This document shows, piece by piece, positions 1-5,401 of a stretch of 6,640 nt of DNA. The DNA comes from Candidatus Segetimicrobium genomatis. Its GTDB lineage: Bacteria > Sysuimicrobiota > Sysuimicrobiia > Sysuimicrobiales > Segetimicrobiaceae. The stretch's first letter is position 1. Each line of letters opens with the position of its first letter. The DNA lies in the NCBI GenBank assembly GCA_005883865.1, contig VBAO01000236.1, forward strand, positions 1 through 6,640, written 5' to 3'. A program made the position numbers and the translations under genes. Under the pieces are notes generated by a model. It was not told the DNA's origin. It was given only the letters and a program-made list of their open reading frames with translations, and did not search any database.

Positions 1-51
1 CGCCCGCAGGCCCTCGGCCCGGATGAAGGGAGGACCGGGGGCCGCATCTAA
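1..51 (+). CDS. possible 3' end of an upstream gene (unidentified)
   Basis: Reading from base 1, the first frame is open for 16 codons and stops at TAA (49-51). The tail reads PQALGPDEGRTGGRI, which I do not recognise. A second + frame is also open up to a TGA at 62-64, so the choice of frame is uncertain. If it is real, it ends 42 bases before the enoyl-CoA hydratase start and would be an upstream member of the same operon. The fragment is too short to support a function, and the region could equally be non-coding leader. I see no convincing -35/-10 promoter between 1 and 93. Confidence 0.25.
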   Translation, partial: RPQALGPDEGRTGGRI

Positions 52-82
52 CCCGGCGGAGTGATCTAGCGCGCATCCCGCC

Positions 83-89
83 GGGAGGT
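83..89 (+). promoter_or_regulatory. Shine-Dalgarno site of the enoyl-CoA hydratase gene
   Basis: GGGAGGT lies 4 bases before the ATG at 94. This is a near-ideal ribosome binding site and supports that start over any internal one. Confidence 0.7.
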
Positions 90-93
90 CAAG

Positions 94-867
94 ATGCTCG
101 TCGAGCTGGAACGGCCCGAGGACGGCATCGCGGTCCTTCGATTGAACAACCCGCCGCTCAACCTCGTCACGCTGGAGATGACGCGTCAACTCGACGACAC
201 GCTGGGCGCCCTTGCGGACGATCGCCGTGTCCGCGCGGTCGTGGTCGCCGGCGCGGGGGAGCGCGCGTTCTGTGTGGGCTCGGACGTGCGGGAGTTTCCG
301 ATGGTCCGGGACCGTGTGGTCGCCACGAAGTTGCACCGGGAAAACGAGGTCTGGAACCGCCTGGAGGATCTTCCCCAACCGACCGTCGCCGCCATTCAGG
401 GGTGGGCGCTGGGAGGCGGACTGGAACTGGCCCTGTGCTGCGACCTTCGGGTGATGGAGGAGGATGCCTGGATCGGGCTCCCTGAGATCCGGCTCGGGGT
501 GTTCCCCGGATCGGGCGGCCCGATCCGGCTGGTGCGGCTCGTCGGACAAAGCCGCGCCAAGCCGGTCGTGTACTTCGGCGACCCGATCGCGGCTCAGGAC
601 GCCGCCCACCTCGGCCTGATCCACCGCGTCGTGCCGCGGGGGCAGGCGATGGCGGGCGCGATGGACCTCGCCCGCCGGCTCGCGGGGCAGCCGGCGCTGG
701 CGATCCAGGCCAGCAAACGGCTGATGGGCGTGGCCGCCGAGGCGGATCGGGACACCGCGGTCGGGTTCGCCCTCGAGCAGAGCCATCGCATCTTCCAGAC
801 CGACGACATGCTGGAAGGGGTCACCGCCTTTCTGGAAAAGCGGACACCCCGCTTCCGGCACGCGTAG
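94..867 (+). CDS. enoyl-CoA hydratase/isomerase family protein (crotonase fold)
   Basis: This 257-residue protein has the normal length of a single-domain crotonase, a cytoplasmic enzyme that typically adds water to 2-trans-enoyl-CoA to give (S)-3-hydroxyacyl-CoA. The two oxyanion-hole segments are visible: FCVGSDV at about 59-65 and GWALGGGLEL at 103-112. Both catalytic glutamates of classical hydratases appear to be kept: E111 in GGGLEL and E131 in LPEI, 20 residues apart as in rat crotonase Glu144/Glu164. The PGSGG turn follows at 138-142. The C-terminal helices (QASKRLM, then TAFLEKRTPRF) are typical of the family. The gene starts with ATG behind a strong ribosome binding site. It lies 27 bases upstream of a MaoC hydratase and heads the TRAP operon, so it probably helps degrade an imported acid after CoA activation. 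The exact substrate, and whether it acts as hydratase or isomerase, cannot be told from sequence. Confidence 0.93.
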   Translation: MLVELERPEDGIAVLRLNNPPLNLVTLEMTRQLDDTLGALADDRRVRAVVVAGAGERAFCVGSDVREFPMVRDRVVATKLHRENEVWNRLEDLPQPTVAAIQGWALGGGLELALCCDLRVMEEDAWIGLPEIRLGVFPGSGGPIRLVRLVGQSRAKPVVYFGDPIAAQDAAHLGLIHRVVPRGQAMAGAMDLARRLAGQPALAIQASKRLMGVAAEADRDTAVGFALEQSHRIFQTDDMLEGVTAFLEKRTPRFRHA

Positions 868-883
868 CGGACGCCGGAGCATC

Positions 884-890
884 GGGGGGA
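884..890 (+). promoter_or_regulatory. Shine-Dalgarno site that decides the GTG start of the MaoC gene
   Basis: GGGGGGA sits 4 bases before GTG at 895. The spacing makes this GTG the best start for the MaoC-like gene. Confidence 0.55.
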
Positions 891-894
891 CGCC

Positions 895-1368
895 GTGGCA
901 GAGGGCAGCGGCCGGGGGCTGTCGGGCGCGCTCAACCAACGCGTGCAGTTCAGGAAGACGCTCGGCGAGTCGGACGTGTACCTGTTCGCCGGGATCACCG
1001 GCGACCTGCACCCCAACCACGTCGACGAGCCGTACATGAGCGCGACGCCGTACGGGCACCGCATCGTGCACGGCGCCCTCCTCGTCGGCTTCATGTCCAC
1101 GACCTCCACGCTCATGGCCCAGCGCGTCCAGGCCGCGATCCCGCGGGTCCTCGTCTCGTATGGCTACGACCGGATCCGTTTCATCAAGCCGGTCTACATC
1201 GGCGACACCATCACGGTCGAGTACGCGGTGGCGCGAGTGGACGAAGCCGAGGGAAAGATGTTCTCCGAGGTCACGATCGTGAATCAACGGGACGACCTGG
1301 TGTGCGTTGGGACGCACATCATGAAAGCGGTGGGAGCGCGGGACGCGACCCATCGAGAGGATCCTTGA
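895..1368 (+). CDS. MaoC-like (R)-specific enoyl-CoA hydratase, hot-dog fold
   Basis: This 157-residue protein is a single hot-dog domain of the MaoC/PhaJ type. The family signature is clear at about 31-60: FAGITGDLHPNHVDE followed by PYGHRIVHGALL. By comparison with PhaJ-type hydratases, D37 and H42 are the expected catalytic pair. The later segment (VSYGYDRIRFIKPVYIGDTITVEYAV) is the usual central strand region of MaoC proteins. Family members hydrate 2-trans-enoyl-CoA to (R)-3-hydroxyacyl-CoA, or dehydrate related CoA esters, in the cytoplasm. The GTG start has a purine-rich ribosome binding site. The gene lies between a crotonase and a TRAP binding-protein gene, so a role in breaking down the transported acid as a CoA ester is likely. 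It could also be a mesaconyl- or hydroxyacyl-CoA dehydratase; the substrate is not predictable. Confidence 0.9.
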   Translation: MAEGSGRGLSGALNQRVQFRKTLGESDVYLFAGITGDLHPNHVDEPYMSATPYGHRIVHGALLVGFMSTTSTLMAQRVQAAIPRVLVSYGYDRIRFIKPVYIGDTITVEYAVARVDEAEGKMFSEVTIVNQRDDLVCVGTHIMKAVGARDATHREDP

Positions 1369-1387
1369 CGCTCCCCGCACAAACTCA

Positions 1388-1426
1388 GGGGGGCACAGCG
1401 GGGCTCCATCGGCGCGGCGGGGGGGA
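1388..1426 (+). promoter_or_regulatory. G-run-rich leader and ribosome binding site of dctP
   Basis: The 63-base gap before dctP holds runs of six G (1388-1393), four G (1400-1403) and seven G (1419-1425) on the coding strand. The last run, with A1426, is the probable ribosome binding site, 5 bases before ATG 1432. The runs could in principle form a quadruplex in the mRNA that would hide this site. That is an inference; one loop would be long (about 15 bases). I see no promoter boxes here, so dctP is probably transcribed from upstream. Confidence 0.4.
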
Positions 1427-1431
1427 TCAGC

Positions 1432-2448
1432 ATGGTGACACGACGCTCATTGCTGCTCGGGGGGGCCGGCCTGGCGGGCCCGGTGGCAGCGGCCTGGGGA
1501 TCGCGACGGGCTCGCGCCGCGGGCCCCGCCCGGACCTTTACGTTCGGCTACGATCAACCGCATGAGACCGGGTATGGGTTCATGGCCGATACGTTCGACA
1601 AGAAGCTGCAAGAGCTGAGCGGCGGCACCTTGATGATTCGGCAATTCCCCACGGCCGCGCTCGGGCAGGAGCCAGAGATGGCGCAGAAGATCCGGACGGG
1701 CGACATCGATTTCGCGATCAACTCGACCGCGAACACGGCGACCGTGGTGCCCCAGGCGGGCGTCTTCTCGCTCCATTACATCTTTCGGGATGAGGGGCAC
1801 CTCCTGCGGGCCGTGACCAACCCCGGGCTCAACGCGACCTTCAAGAAAATGATCGTCGACAACACGACGGGGGCCCGGTCCCTCGGGCTGATGACGTTGG
1901 GCTTCCGGAACATGTACTCGAAATTCACCATCTCGAGCGTCCGCGACATCGACGGCAAGAAGGTCCGGGTGCAGGCGACGAAGACCGAGGATGCCTTCTT
2001 CAGCGCGTACCACGCCGTTCCCATCCACATGCCATTCGGGCAAGTTTACACCTCGCTGCAGACCGGGCTCGTTCAGATCGCTGAAAACAGCAACGACATC
2101 TACCTGAAGAACAAGCACTATGAGGCGGCGCCCGTACTCTCGAAGACCCAGCACGAGGCCAACAACAATCATCTCTGGATGAGCCAGAAGACCTGGGAGA
2201 GCCTCACGGACGAGCAGCGGAAGTGGGTGCAGCAGGCGGCCGACTTCGCCCTGCCGCGGGCGGCCCTCAAGTCGCTCGAGTACGATGCGGCCGCGGCGAA
2301 GACCCTGCAGGGTCTGAGGGTGAGGTATCACGATCAGGTCGACAAGCAGAGCTTTGCCACCCTGGCCGCCCCCCTGCAGGGACCGCAGGCGGAGAGCCTG
2401 GGCCCGTACGCGGTGCAACTCCTCACGCTGGTCCGCAACCTGAAGTAG
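1432..2448 (+). CDS. dctP: TRAP transporter substrate-binding protein (DctP family)
   Basis: This 338-residue periplasmic protein captures the substrate and delivers it to the DctQM permease for sodium-coupled uptake. The N-terminus has a twin-arginine export signal: TRRSLLL at 3-9, a short hydrophobic stretch, and a likely cleavage after the alanine-rich ARAA at about 27-30. Mature-domain hallmarks of the DctP family follow. There is an N-terminal lobe with FPTAALGQEPEMAQKIRTGDID (72-93), the hinge region LGFRNMYSK (156-164), and GKKVRVQ (175-181). R179 is the expected carboxylate-binding arginine, and VYTSLQTGLVQIAENSNDIY (205-224) covers the usual ALQTGxVDGxEN site. ENSND replaces the more common ENP. 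The strong match to the family implies a carboxylate ligand, but the exact acid is unknown. It is followed after 2 bases by dctQ and then dctM. The ATG start fits both the G-rich ribosome binding site and the signal peptide. Confidence 0.95.
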   Translation: MVTRRSLLLGGAGLAGPVAAAWGSRRARAAGPARTFTFGYDQPHETGYGFMADTFDKKLQELSGGTLMIRQFPTAALGQEPEMAQKIRTGDIDFAINSTANTATVVPQAGVFSLHYIFRDEGHLLRAVTNPGLNATFKKMIVDNTTGARSLGLMTLGFRNMYSKFTISSVRDIDGKKVRVQATKTEDAFFSAYHAVPIHMPFGQVYTSLQTGLVQIAENSNDIYLKNKHYEAAPVLSKTQHEANNNHLWMSQKTWESLTDEQRKWVQQAADFALPRAALKSLEYDAAAAKTLQGLRVRYHDQVDKQSFATLAAPLQGPQAESLGPYAVQLLTLVRNLK

Positions 2449-2450
2449 CC

Positions 2451-3041
2451 GTGGCGGCGCCGGCGGTCCCTGAGGGCAGGCTTCGGCGGCCGAAGCCGCG
2501 GATCACCGTTCGGGCGTTCCGGCATCTCAAATGGCCGGCGCTCGATCTCCTCGAGCGGGCCCTCATGGTCCTGTGCGCCCTCCTGCTGCTGGCCTTCACC
2601 GTGTGCGAACTGGCCGACGTCTTCTTCCGGACCATCAAACACCCGTGGCTCGACGCGGGCGAGTTCGAGATCGGGTTCTTTGTGTGGGGGGTGTTCCTGG
2701 GGATGGGCGTGGCGGTCCGGCGGGACCAGCACTTCCGATTGACCGCGGTCGCCCAGTCCCTGCGCGGACCCAAGCGATGGCTGATCGAGACCTTCAACCG
2801 GCTCGTGATCCTCGCCGTCGCCGTTTCGATGATCGTGTTCGGCTACATCAACTATCTCACCGGGTTCGGCGGCTTCCTGATGCCGTCGCTCACCCCGATC
2901 GCGGTCCTCTACGCTGCGATCCCGATCGCGGGCGCGTTGGTGGCGCTCTTCACGATCGAGGAGCTCGTCAACGGATGGCGGCGCGGGTTCGAGGTCCCCG
3001 AAGGGATGGCCGCAGAGCCAACTCGCCTCCCCGTGACCTGA
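2451..3041 (+). CDS. dctQ: TRAP transporter small permease (DctQ family)
   Basis: This 196-residue inner-membrane protein is the small subunit of the TRAP permease. I chose GTG 2451, two bases after the dctP stop. The reading frame stays open far upstream, but that part lies inside dctP and is not protein-like, while the next in-frame ATG (about 2565) would cut into the first membrane helix. There is no good ribosome binding site, so translation is probably coupled to dctP. Four membrane segments can be seen at about 34-56, 73-90, 116-133 and 150-168. The family pattern EFEIGFFVWGVFLGMGVAVR followed by RDQHFRL (about 71-97) is present, with the conserved tryptophan in segment 2 and the Arg-x-x-His element after it. 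A charged proline/arginine-rich tail of about 25 residues precedes helix 1. The protein ends 13 bases before dctM. Confidence 0.9.
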   Translation: MAAPAVPEGRLRRPKPRITVRAFRHLKWPALDLLERALMVLCALLLLAFTVCELADVFFRTIKHPWLDAGEFEIGFFVWGVFLGMGVAVRRDQHFRLTAVAQSLRGPKRWLIETFNRLVILAVAVSMIVFGYINYLTGFGGFLMPSLTPIAVLYAAIPIAGALVALFTIEELVNGWRRGFEVPEGMAAEPTRLPVT

Positions 3042-3054
3042 CCGGCGGAGCGGC

Positions 3055-3765
3055 ATGGACACGCACTCGATCGCGATCGTCGTGATGGTCGGGGTGTTCC
3101 TCTACCTGGGATACCAGGGCGTGCCGGTGGCCTTCGCGCTGATCGCCGGAGCGCTGCTCACGACCACCCTGTTCACCAAGATCACGGTCGCGTCGATCGT
3201 GGGACAGATGTTCAACGGGATCAATCGGCTCGAGTTTCTCGCGATCCCATTCTTCCTCTTGACCGGCGACATGATGACCTCGGCGAACATCACCGAACGG
3301 CTGATCCGGTTCGCCCAGGCGCTGGTCGGCCACCTCCGCAGCGGCCTCGCCCACGTGGTCAGCCTGTCGAGCATGCTCTTCGCCGGGATCTCGGGGTCCA
3401 TGACGGCCGATGTGGCGGCCATCAGCACGGTCGTCATGCCCTACATGGAGCAGGAGGGATACAACCCCGCCTTCTCGGCCGCCCTCGTCGCGGCCGCGTC
3501 GACGATCGCGGCGATGGTGCCCCCGAGCATCATGGCCATCGTGTACGGGGCGGTCGGGAACGTCTCCATCGCGGGGCTGTTTCTCGGAGGCGCCACGCCG
3601 GGGATCATGGTCGGCGTCGGCCTCATGGTGTACAGCTACATCTTCGGTCCGCCCGGAATCCGAAAGCAGCGGGCCACCCTCGGTGAGATAGCGGGCGCCA
3701 CCCGGGCGGCGCTGCTCCCGCTGATGATCCCGATCATCATCGTGCGCCCGCCGAAGCCGGCATGA
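3055..3765 (+). CDS. dctM: TRAP transporter large permease (DctM family), N-terminal part of a disrupted gene
   Basis: These 236 residues are the first half of a DctM-type large permease, the subunit that carries substrate and sodium across the inner membrane. Intact family members are about 425-430 residues. The N-terminal half matches the family closely: GVPVAFALIAG (22-32), LAIPFFLLTGDMM (62-74), LFAGISGSMTADVAAI (108-123), and MVPPSIMAIVYG (154-165), the last being one of the substrate/sodium-site hairpins. The match ends at V230 (3742-3744). The last six residues, RPPKPA, are out-of-frame coding. In the next frame the same bases read PAEAGMIAVVYIL, which is the continuation of the permease. 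The stop TGA (3763-3765) overlaps the ATG of the second half as ATGA. GGAG at 3047-3050 is the ribosome binding site. The gene is either a decaying pseudogene or the product of a sequencing/assembly deletion. Confidence 0.88.
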   Translation: MDTHSIAIVVMVGVFLYLGYQGVPVAFALIAGALLTTTLFTKITVASIVGQMFNGINRLEFLAIPFFLLTGDMMTSANITERLIRFAQALVGHLRSGLAHVVSLSSMLFAGISGSMTADVAAISTVVMPYMEQEGYNPAFSAALVAAASTIAAMVPPSIMAIVYGAVGNVSIAGLFLGGATPGIMVGVGLMVYSYIFGPPGIRKQRATLGEIAGATRAALLPLMIPIIIVRPPKPA

Positions 3766-3768
3766 TCG
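3731..3768. repeat. 7-bp inverted repeat flanking the dctM break
   Basis: CGATCAT at 3731-3737 is the exact reverse complement of ATGATCG at 3762-3768. The break point in dctM (just after 3744) lies in the 24-base interval between the arms. Short inverted repeats can promote deletions or assembly errors, but such a pair can also occur by chance. Confidence 0.35.
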
Positions 3769-4685
3769 CCGTCGTGTACATCCTCGTGGTCCTGCTCCCG
3801 CTGCTGAACCGGCAGCATCTCCGGCACCTGCCCCACAACTTCATGGAGGCCGCGATCCTCTACTCGCTCCCCATGTCGGCCGTGGCCAGCGCGTCGGCCG
3901 TCGGGTGGCTGCTGGCGTACCTCGGCGGCCCGCAGATCGTGAACGGCTGGATCGAGGCGATCGCGGGCGACAACCGGATTGTGATCATGTACCTCATGGT
4001 GCTGGTGCTGACGATCGCGGGAGATTTCCTCGACGGGGTGCCGGCGATCGCGATCTTCATGCCGATCATCCTCGTGCTGACGCAGCTCGGGCACATCAAC
4101 CCGGTCCACATGGGCGTGCTGATCATCGTGAGTCTGGCGTTCGGCCTGATCACCCCTCCCTACGGGTTGATCCTGCTGCTGGCCTCCACGCTGGCCGGCG
4201 TCCCGTTCACCCGGGCGCTCCGCCAGTCGGTGCCGCTCTACGCGATCTTCTTCCTCGTGATCACCCTGATCATCCTGTTTCCCGACGTGGTCCTCTGGCT
4301 GCCGCGCCTCGTCATGCCGGCCTCATCTGCCCGCCGAGTTGAGCCGGACCGGACGCCGGCCGCCGGTCGTCAGAACGGCCGTCGGAGCGTCCGGAGACCG
4401 TTGGCGACGATCATGTGCAGCAGGGTGAGCATCGCCTCCTGGACCTCGGTCGACGTGCCATCCACCCAGGGAATCGGCAGGCCCGCCATCCCGTCCCCTG
4501 CCCCTTGCTGGGCGCACTGCTCGACCACCCTGCGCTCTTCATCCGGGGTAGGCAGGAGCGCGGGATCTCGCTGCAACAGGGCCAGGCACGCCGCCGTCCC
4601 ATACGCGCCCCAGTTGCTGGTGTTCGAGATCACGAGGACGTCGGTCTTGACCGTGGTCGCCATCCCGTCCCCGCACGGGCACTGA
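3762..4685 (+). CDS. dctM: TRAP transporter large permease (DctM family), C-terminal part of a disrupted gene
   Basis: The open frame from ATG 3762 carries the second half of the large permease. Residues 1-186 (to about 4319) match DctM: IAGDFLDGVPAIAIFMPI (85-102), HINPVHMGVL (111-120), FGLITPPYGLILLLAS (127-142) and FPDVVLWLPRLVMP (173-186), where the family normally ends. Upstream of the ATG the frame reads PAEAG, part of the conserved TPTEAG motif, so the original protein continued from the first half. Joined, the halves give about 422 residues, close to family size if about 8 are missing. After 4319 the frame has no stop until 4685 and runs over the opposite-strand DUF4392 gene with arginine/serine-rich, non-permease sequence. 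That tail is very probably not real. A one-base shift near 4319 would give a stop at 4342. The ATGA overlap could allow reinitiation, but there is no clear ribosome binding site. Confidence 0.8.
   Translation: MIAVVYILVVLLPLLNRQHLRHLPHNFMEAAILYSLPMSAVASASAVGWLLAYLGGPQIVNGWIEAIAGDNRIVIMYLMVLVLTIAGDFLDGVPAIAIFMPIILVLTQLGHINPVHMGVLIIVSLAFGLITPPYGLILLLASTLAGVPFTRALRQSVPLYAIFFLVITLIILFPDVVLWLPRLVMPASSARRVEPDRTPAAGRQNGRRSVRRPLATIMCSRVSIASWTSVDVPSTQGIGRPAIPSPAPCWAHCSTTLRSSSGVGRSAGSRCNRARHAAVPYAPQLLVFEITRTSVLTVVAIPSPHGH
4352..4371. other. hairpin at the convergent operon ends (possible weak terminator)
   Basis: GACGCCGG (4352-4359) can pair with CCGG-T-CGTC (4363-4371), an 8-bp GC-rich stem with one bulged T and a three-base loop. 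It lies where the two convergent operons meet and overlaps the DUF4392 stop codon. Neither side is followed by a T-run, so it is not a standard Rho-independent terminator. GC-rich DNA forms such stems often by chance. Confidence 0.25.
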
Positions 4686-5389
4686 CAGCGTGCTCCATAT
4701 TCCAAAACGCGCCGGACGGTCTCATAGATCAGCCCGCATCCCAGTTCGTTGCCGCCGTCCCCAAACCCGATGGTCGGCACCTGGCGGGCCCGCGCGGTTT
4801 CGACCAGGTGGTGGGCCTTCCCGGTGTGCGCGGTGCCGTCGATGCCTCTGAGGCTGTGGATCACGCCTTTCGCATTCGGCCCCAGCTTCTCCACCGCGAT
4901 CACCGCCGCCGGGCGGTACTGGTCCAGGAGCGCCTTGGCCTCACGTCGCCCGCCGTCGTCATCCACGGGATAGGTGCGCAAGACGGCCGCTCCCGGCCGC
5001 TGGGCCGCGAGGCCGTCATCCAACACCGGGAGGCCTGCCGCCGCGGCCGCCGCGCGAAGCCCCGGCATGTACTGGGGCTCGGTCACCAGCACGGTGCGGG
5101 CCCCGAAGCCGCGGCCGATGGCCCGCGCGAGCGCGACGGCCCCGGGAGGGCCGTCGGTTTCCCCGTACGGCAGATACGGGGGCGCGCCCGCGCCCGTAAC
5201 GATGAGCACCGCATCATCGGCCTTGACCCGCTCCCGAAGGAGGCGCGCCGCGCGCAACGTCAGCGGGGAGCCGCCCTGCGCTTCGCGGGCCGCCCGATAG
5301 AGCGGCTCGATAATCCCCCGGTCGATCCCGGGGATGCGCATTTCGACGCACGTCAGCCGATCGATGTTGTCGCCGATGATGTCAGGCAT
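4370..5389 (-). CDS. DUF4392 protein, D-glutamate cyclase-like (C-terminal domain family)
   Basis: This 339-residue protein is a stand-alone member of the DUF4392 / D-glutamate cyclase-like family. The diagnostic segment is TGAGAPPYLPYGETDGPPG at 65-83. It is followed by VEKLGPNAKGVIHS (166-179), FGDGGNELGCGL (209-220), and CPCGDGMATTVKTDVLVIS with SNWGAYG (237-264), all in family order. The mammalian family member (DGLUCY) converts D-glutamate to 5-oxo-D-proline; the activity of bacterial single-domain forms is not established from sequence. Cysteines at 235, 237 and 239 form a CxCxC cluster, possibly structural or metal-binding (inference). The protein has no signal or membrane segment, so it is probably cytoplasmic. 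GAGGAG (5394-5399) is the ribosome binding site for the ATG. An in-frame stop 12 bases upstream (that of the oxidoreductase gene) excludes a longer start. It is the last gene of a minus-strand operon after the oxidoreductase and the ABC permease. Confidence 0.88.
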   Translation of the reverse strand: MPDIIGDNIDRLTCVEMRIPGIDRGIIEPLYRAAREAQGGSPLTLRAARLLRERVKADDAVLIVTGAGAPPYLPYGETDGPPGAVALARAIGRGFGARTVLVTEPQYMPGLRAAAAAAGLPVLDDGLAAQRPGAAVLRTYPVDDDGGRREAKALLDQYRPAAVIAVEKLGPNAKGVIHSLRGIDGTAHTGKAHHLVETARARQVPTIGFGDGGNELGCGLIYETVRRVLEYGARCQCPCGDGMATTVKTDVLVISNTSNWGAYGTAACLALLQRDPALLPTPDEERRVVEQCAQQGAGDGMAGLPIPWVDGTSTEVQEAMLTLLHMIVANGLRTLRRPF

Positions 5390-5393
5390 CGCG

Positions 5394-5399
5394 CTCCTC
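5394..5399 (-). promoter_or_regulatory. Shine-Dalgarno site of the DUF4392 gene
   Basis: On the minus strand GAGGAG lies 4 bases before the ATG at 5389, within the 12-base gap after the oxidoreductase stop. It fixes the start and supports co-transcription. Confidence 0.6.
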
Positions 5400-5401
5400 G
5401 C

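Noticed and set aside
1447..2418. Long open frame on the minus strand opposite dctP (323 codons)
   Set aside because: It is antisense to a clear DctP gene. Its product is arginine-, glycine- and leucine-rich with no recognisable domain, as expected for a shadow frame in GC-rich coding DNA.
2334..3062. Minus-strand open frame opposite dctQ (242 codons)
   Set aside because: The product is a charged, histidine/arginine/glutamate-rich sequence without a fold. The plus strand carries a convincing four-helix DctQ.
3762..3765. ATGA overlap as evidence of a naturally split two-subunit large permease
   Set aside because: The conserved motif is damaged rather than cleanly divided, and no good ribosome binding site precedes the ATG. 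A deletion explains the data better, although reinitiation is not excluded.
3905..4342. Plus-strand open frame overlapping the second half of dctM
   Set aside because: It is low-complexity arginine/proline/aspartate-rich sequence in a shadow frame. Only its stop at 4340-4342 is of interest, as the possible original end of dctM after a one-base shift.
4347..4368. GACCGG...CCGGTC inverted repeat as a terminator
   Set aside because: The 6-bp stem has a 10-base loop and no T-run. The overlapping 4352-4371 hairpin is slightly better, and even that lacks terminator features.
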